From contig DASWCZ010000051.1 of the NCBI GenBank assembly GCA_036395755.1, positions 4,878 through 68,877 of the forward strand: DNA of 64,000 nt, given 5' to 3'. Of this stretch, positions 61,442 to 64,000 are shown one piece after another. Within the stretch, counting starts at the first letter, position 1. The number at the start of each line of letters is the position of its first letter. This DNA is from Gp7-AA6 sp036395755. Lineage in GTDB: Bacteria > Acidobacteriota > Thermoanaerobaculia > UBA5066 > Gp7-AA6. The position numbers and the translations under genes are program-made. The notes under the pieces are model-generated. The model saw only the letters and a program-made list of their open reading frames with translations, was not told where the DNA came from and ran no database searches.

Positions 61442-62772
61442 CGAGGCGCCTCCGGACCGTTCTTCTTTTCGCGACGGTCGCGACGGTCAGTGGCGCGCCG
61501 GCGCTTTTCGGGGAGACCCCGGCGCCCGCCCGGACACCGACGGCCTCGGCTCCGGGAGGTCCCGCTGCCGCGTACACTCTGTCTCCCGAGAAGTACGAGA
61601 AGGCGGTCGCGTATTCGCGCGCCCGGTACTTTCTCCATTTCATCGCGGTGGCCTGGGAAATTCTCGTCCTCATCGCGTTGACCGCCGTCGGCGTGGCTCC
61701 AAAATTCCGCGGGCTCGCGGAGCGCGTCTCCGCGACCCGCTTCGTGCAGGCGCTCGTGTTCGTTCCGCTCTTTCTGATGGTGTGGCAGATTCTCCAGCTG
61801 CCGGTCGACTCCTACGGCCATCATCTCTCGCTCGCGTACGACCAGTCGGTGCAGGGCTGGGGATCCTGGTTCTGGGACTGGTGGAAGGGGCAGCTCGTCG
61901 GCCTCGTGATCGTGACGCCGCTCGTCTGGCTGCTCTATGGCATCCTGCGAAGGAGCCCGCGGCGCTGGTGGTTCTATTTCTGGCTGGCGACGCTGCCCGT
62001 CATCGTGTTCGTGATCTTCATCGCGCCGGTCGCAATCGACCCCCTCTTCTTTCACTTCGAGCCGCTGGCGGGCAAGGCGCCCGATCTCGTGATCGAGATC
62101 GAGAAGGTCACGCACCGCGGCGGCCTCTCGATTCCGCGGGAGCGGATGTTCCTGATGGACGCGAGCCGGAAGCTGAAGTCGCTGAACGCCTACGTGACCG
62201 GCTTCGGCGCCTCCAAGCGCGTCGTCGTCTGGGACACGACGCTCGCGCGGATGACGACACCGCAGACGCTCTTCGTTTTCGGACACGAGATGGGGCACTA
62301 CGTGCTCGGGCACATTCCGAAGACGATCGTCTTCGTGGCCGGGCTACTCTTGGTGATTCTCTCTCTCGCGCACCCCGTGCTCCGGCGAACGCTTCCGGCG
62401 GGGGAGACCCGCTGGGGGATCCGCGGGCTCGCGGACTGGGCGTCGCTTCCGGTGTTCATTCTGATCCTGTCCATCGCGAGCGAGCTGTCTTCGCCGGCGA
62501 TCAACACTTTTTCGCGCGCGCAGGAGCACGCGGCGGACGTCTACGGTCTCGAGGTCATCCACGGACTGATTCCCGACTCGAAGCGGACGGCGGCGGAGGC
62601 GTTCCAGATCCTGGGAGAGATCAACCTGGACGATCCGCACCCGGGCCGGTTCGTCGAGTTCTGGCTGTACAGCCACCCTCCGCTCGCGGAACGCCTCGCG
62701 TTCGCGCAGAGCTACGACCCCTGGTCGAAGGGCGAGACCCCGCGCTACGTCCGCGGGGCGGAGACGCCGTGA
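61438..62772 (+). CDS. M48 family metallopeptidase (membrane)
   Basis: About 444 residues. N-terminal hydrophobic segment (signal-like, RRLRTVLLFATVATVSG), then about four transmembrane helices and the zinc protease site HEMGH (FVFGHEMGHYVLGH) with the third ligand Glu in AQEHAADVYGLEV. It resembles CAAX prenyl protease/HtpX-like M48 enzymes (Ste24 type). The start is uncertain: no ATG, GTG or TTG lies in frame between the lipoprotein gene and the first membrane helix; a CTG at 61399 or a codon near 61438 may be used. Confidence 0.82.
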   Translation, partial: VARRLRTVLLFATVATVSGAPALFGETPAPARTPTASAPGGPAAAYTLSPEKYEKAVAYSRARYFLHFIAVAWEILVLIALTAVGVAPKFRGLAERVSATRFVQALVFVPLFLMVWQILQLPVDSYGHHLSLAYDQSVQGWGSWFWDWWKGQLVGLVIVTPLVWLLYGILRRSPRRWWFYFWLATLPVIVFVIFIAPVAIDPLFFHFEPLAGKAPDLVIEIEKVTHRGGLSIPRERMFLMDASRKLKSLNAYVTGFGASKRVVVWDTTLARMTTPQTLFVFGHEMGHYVLGHIPKTIVFVAGLLLVILSLAHPVLRRTLPAGETRWGIRGLADWASLPVFILILSIASELSSPAINTFSRAQEHAADVYGLEVIHGLIPDSKRTAAEAFQILGEINLDDPHPGRFVEFWLYSHPPLAERLAFAQSYDPWSKGETPRYVRGAETP

Positions 62773-63212
62773 CGCCACGGGCGGTTCTCGAGCGGCTTCT
62801 CGCGTGGGCGTCGGGAAAACCGACGCGCCCGCGCGGGCTGCGGGGAGCGGGCTACGACTGGGAGCGTCTCGCGGAGCGGAGGTTGACGGAGGCGGGTTAC
62901 CGGATCCTCGAGCGGAACTTCCGCGCACGGCCGGGCGAGCTCGATTTTGTCGCGGAGGAGGGCGGCGTGCTCTGCTTCGTGGAGGTCAAGGGACGGCGTG
63001 GCGTCGGTTACGGCACGCCGGCGGAGGCGGTCACCGCCGAGAAGCGCCGGCGGATCTTCCGGACGGCCGAGGCCTGGCTCGCGCGCGAACGCCGCGCCGA
63101 CGCGCCTTGTCGTTTCGACGTGGTGGCGATTCTCGAGGGCGAAGGCGGCCCGCGAGTCGAGATCCTGCGCGACGCCTTTCGAGGACCGACCGTGCGGCGG
63201 CGACGGAGGTGA
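62769..63212 (+). CDS. YraN/UPF0102 family endonuclease-like protein
   Basis: A 147-residue protein with the YraN signature GYRILERNFRARPGELDFVAEEGGVLCFVEVKGRRG, a restriction-endonuclease-like fold with the E-x-D-x-x-K type active site. Function is unproven, possibly DNA processing. GTG start overlaps the M48 stop (GTGA). The C-terminus is very basic. Confidence 0.92.
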   Translation: MTPRAVLERLLAWASGKPTRPRGLRGAGYDWERLAERRLTEAGYRILERNFRARPGELDFVAEEGGVLCFVEVKGRRGVGYGTPAEAVTAEKRRRIFRTAEAWLARERRADAPCRFDVVAILEGEGGPRVEILRDAFRGPTVRRRRR

Positions 63213-63273
63213 ATCTCCGCGCGCGGAACACGTCGGACCGCGTGCTAAGATTTTTCTCTTCCTCGGAGACCGT

Positions 63274-63885
63274 TTGAACGAATCGGAGCTCTCGTACAAC
63301 TACACCTGCCCGAGCTGTTTCTCCAGCTTCTCGATGTCTCTCGAGAAGATCCCTCCGGTGCGGGCCCGATTTCCCTGCCCGAGCTGCGGCGATCCGATGG
63401 ATTTCCCGTCGCGCGACCAGGCCAGGATCCAGGCGCGGCTTCAGGCGGAGGCGGCGAAAAAGGCGGCCGCCGCGGAAGCCGCCTTCGGCCTCGAAAAGAC
63501 CGGGGCGATCGCCGTCGGCGGCGAAAAGTCGCTCCGCGTGGACAAGCGCGGGTATGAAGACGACTACTTCGACCGGCGCGGGATCCGGAATCTGATCCGG
63601 ACCGGCGAGATCGTGGAGGCCGACCACGTTTTCGCGCCGGACGGATCGTGGGTTGTGGCCGGCGAGATGGCGGACTTGAAGCCGCTCTTCGATCTGAAGC
63701 GCAAGTCGAAGAACACGCCGCCCCGTTGTTGCCGAACGCACACGGACCGGCTCGCGCACTTCGTCTGCCCCGATACGGACCGGCCCCTTTGCGAGGAGTG
63801 CGCGCCCGAGAAGAAGATCGGCGCGAACGTCGTGCGGGTCTGCAGCCATTGCGGCGGCACGACGATTCCCGTTCCCGCGCCTTGA
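63274..63885 (+). CDS. Zinc-ribbon protein with two Cys-rich domains
   Basis: A 203-residue protein. The N-terminal zinc ribbon is YTCPSCFSSFSMSLEK...FPCPSCGDPM (CPSC repeated), followed by an Ala/Lys-rich helix, a middle domain (VDKRGYEDDYFDRRGIRNLIRTGEI) and a C-terminal Cys/His-rich segment: CCRTHTDRLAHFVCPDTDRPLCEECAPEKK...CSHCGG, resembling a B-box zinc finger. TTG start at 63274. Unknown function, probably structural binding of zinc. Confidence 0.78.
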   Translation: MNESELSYNYTCPSCFSSFSMSLEKIPPVRARFPCPSCGDPMDFPSRDQARIQARLQAEAAKKAAAAEAAFGLEKTGAIAVGGEKSLRVDKRGYEDDYFDRRGIRNLIRTGEIVEADHVFAPDGSWVVAGEMADLKPLFDLKRKSKNTPPRCCRTHTDRLAHFVCPDTDRPLCEECAPEKKIGANVVRVCSHCGGTTIPVPAP

Positions 63886-63911
63886 TTCCGAAAGGCCGCT
63901 TTCGCTATCCT
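63882..63911 (+). promoter_or_regulatory. Promoter of tRNA-Gly
   Basis: TTGATT (63882-63887), an 18-base spacer and TATCCT (63906-63911), 14 bases before the tRNA. The -35 overlaps the stop codon of the preceding gene. Confidence 0.55.
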
Positions 63912-63925
63912 TCGCGGTCCCCAGA

Positions 63926-64000
63926 GCGGGAATAGCTCAGTGGTAGAGCGCCACCTTGCCAAGGTGGATGTCGCGGGTTCGACCCCCGTTTCCCGCTCCA
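63926..64000 (+). tRNA. tRNA-Gly (GCC anticodon)
   Basis: A complete 75-base tRNA with encoded CCA. Acceptor stem GCGGGAA/TTCCCGC, D arm AGCTCAGTGGTAGAGC, anticodon loop TTGCCAA (anticodon GCC at 63958-63960) with stem CCACC/GGTGG, and T arm CGGGTTCGACCCCCG. All arms pair well. It ends exactly at the window edge. Confidence 0.97.

Overview
The window is a chromosomal segment of a high-GC (about two-thirds GC by eye), Gram-negative bacterium. Evidence for an outer membrane is direct: four Kdo genes (kdsA, kdsB, kdsC, kdsD), an LpxH-type lipid A hydrolase, LolA and a large outer-membrane protein. No taxonomic marker is decisive. The mix of S8 proteases, a TMTC-like TPR glycosyltransferase, secreted Ig-like repeat proteins, an ETF-linked iron-sulfur oxidoreductase and frequent hairpin repeats would suit an Acidobacteriota-like lineage, which is inference only. 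I see no phage, integrase, transposase or CRISPR array. Genes are packed tightly: sixteen neighbouring pairs overlap by exactly four bases (ATGA, GTGA, TTGA or CTGA).

Layout. 1-3090 (-): secreted subtilisin-like protease, running off the left edge. 3222-8721 (+): lpxH, aroA, a sigma-54 activator and a TMTC-like membrane protein. 8582-14691 (-): one apparent operon, flippase-like protein, nrdR, hsp20, lon, thiL and a DUF2062 protein. 14880-16574 (+): secreted tandem Ig-like protein. 16617-18230 (-): S41 protease. 18360-19578 (+): tatA and tatC. 19558-21935 (-): kdsD, kdsC and two lower-GC accessory genes. 22054-23676 (-): anti-sigma-like membrane protein. 23776-25526 (+): dioxygenase, then a DedA-rhodanese fusion with an in-frame TGA that I read as selenocysteine. 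25681-28996 (-): kdsB, pyrG, kdsA.

29046-38335 holds a small membrane protein, a TPR protein, polyprenyl synthase, yajQ, lolA, purH, a TusA-like protein, a 935-residue outer-membrane protein and recA. 38365-44821 (+): pgpA, murB, manC, MoxR, DUF58 and transglutaminase. 44870-49654 (-): exopolysaccharide genes (three GT4 glycosyltransferases and a polyprenyl-phosphate sugar transferase). 49719-58636 (+): yceD, rpmF, plsX, fabH, fabD, a beta-lactamase-like lipoprotein, fabG, acpP, fabF, etfB, etfA. 58959-64000 (+): ETF-linked Fe-S oxidoreductase, small lipoprotein, M48 protease, YraN, zinc-ribbon protein and tRNA-Gly.

The genes mostly build the envelope: Kdo and lipid A, peptidoglycan precursor (murB), phospholipid (plsX, pgpA), fatty acids, polyprenyl carrier and exopolysaccharide, together with protein export and quality control (Tat, Lol, Lon, Hsp20, CtpA, M48). 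Three families of short non-coding repeats lie between genes; one has hairpin stems that vary in a compensatory way and has entered the 3' end of kdsB. The two most notable observations are the probable new selenoprotein at 24582-25526 and a textbook terminator downstream of recA that lies inside the signal-peptide codons of the next gene.
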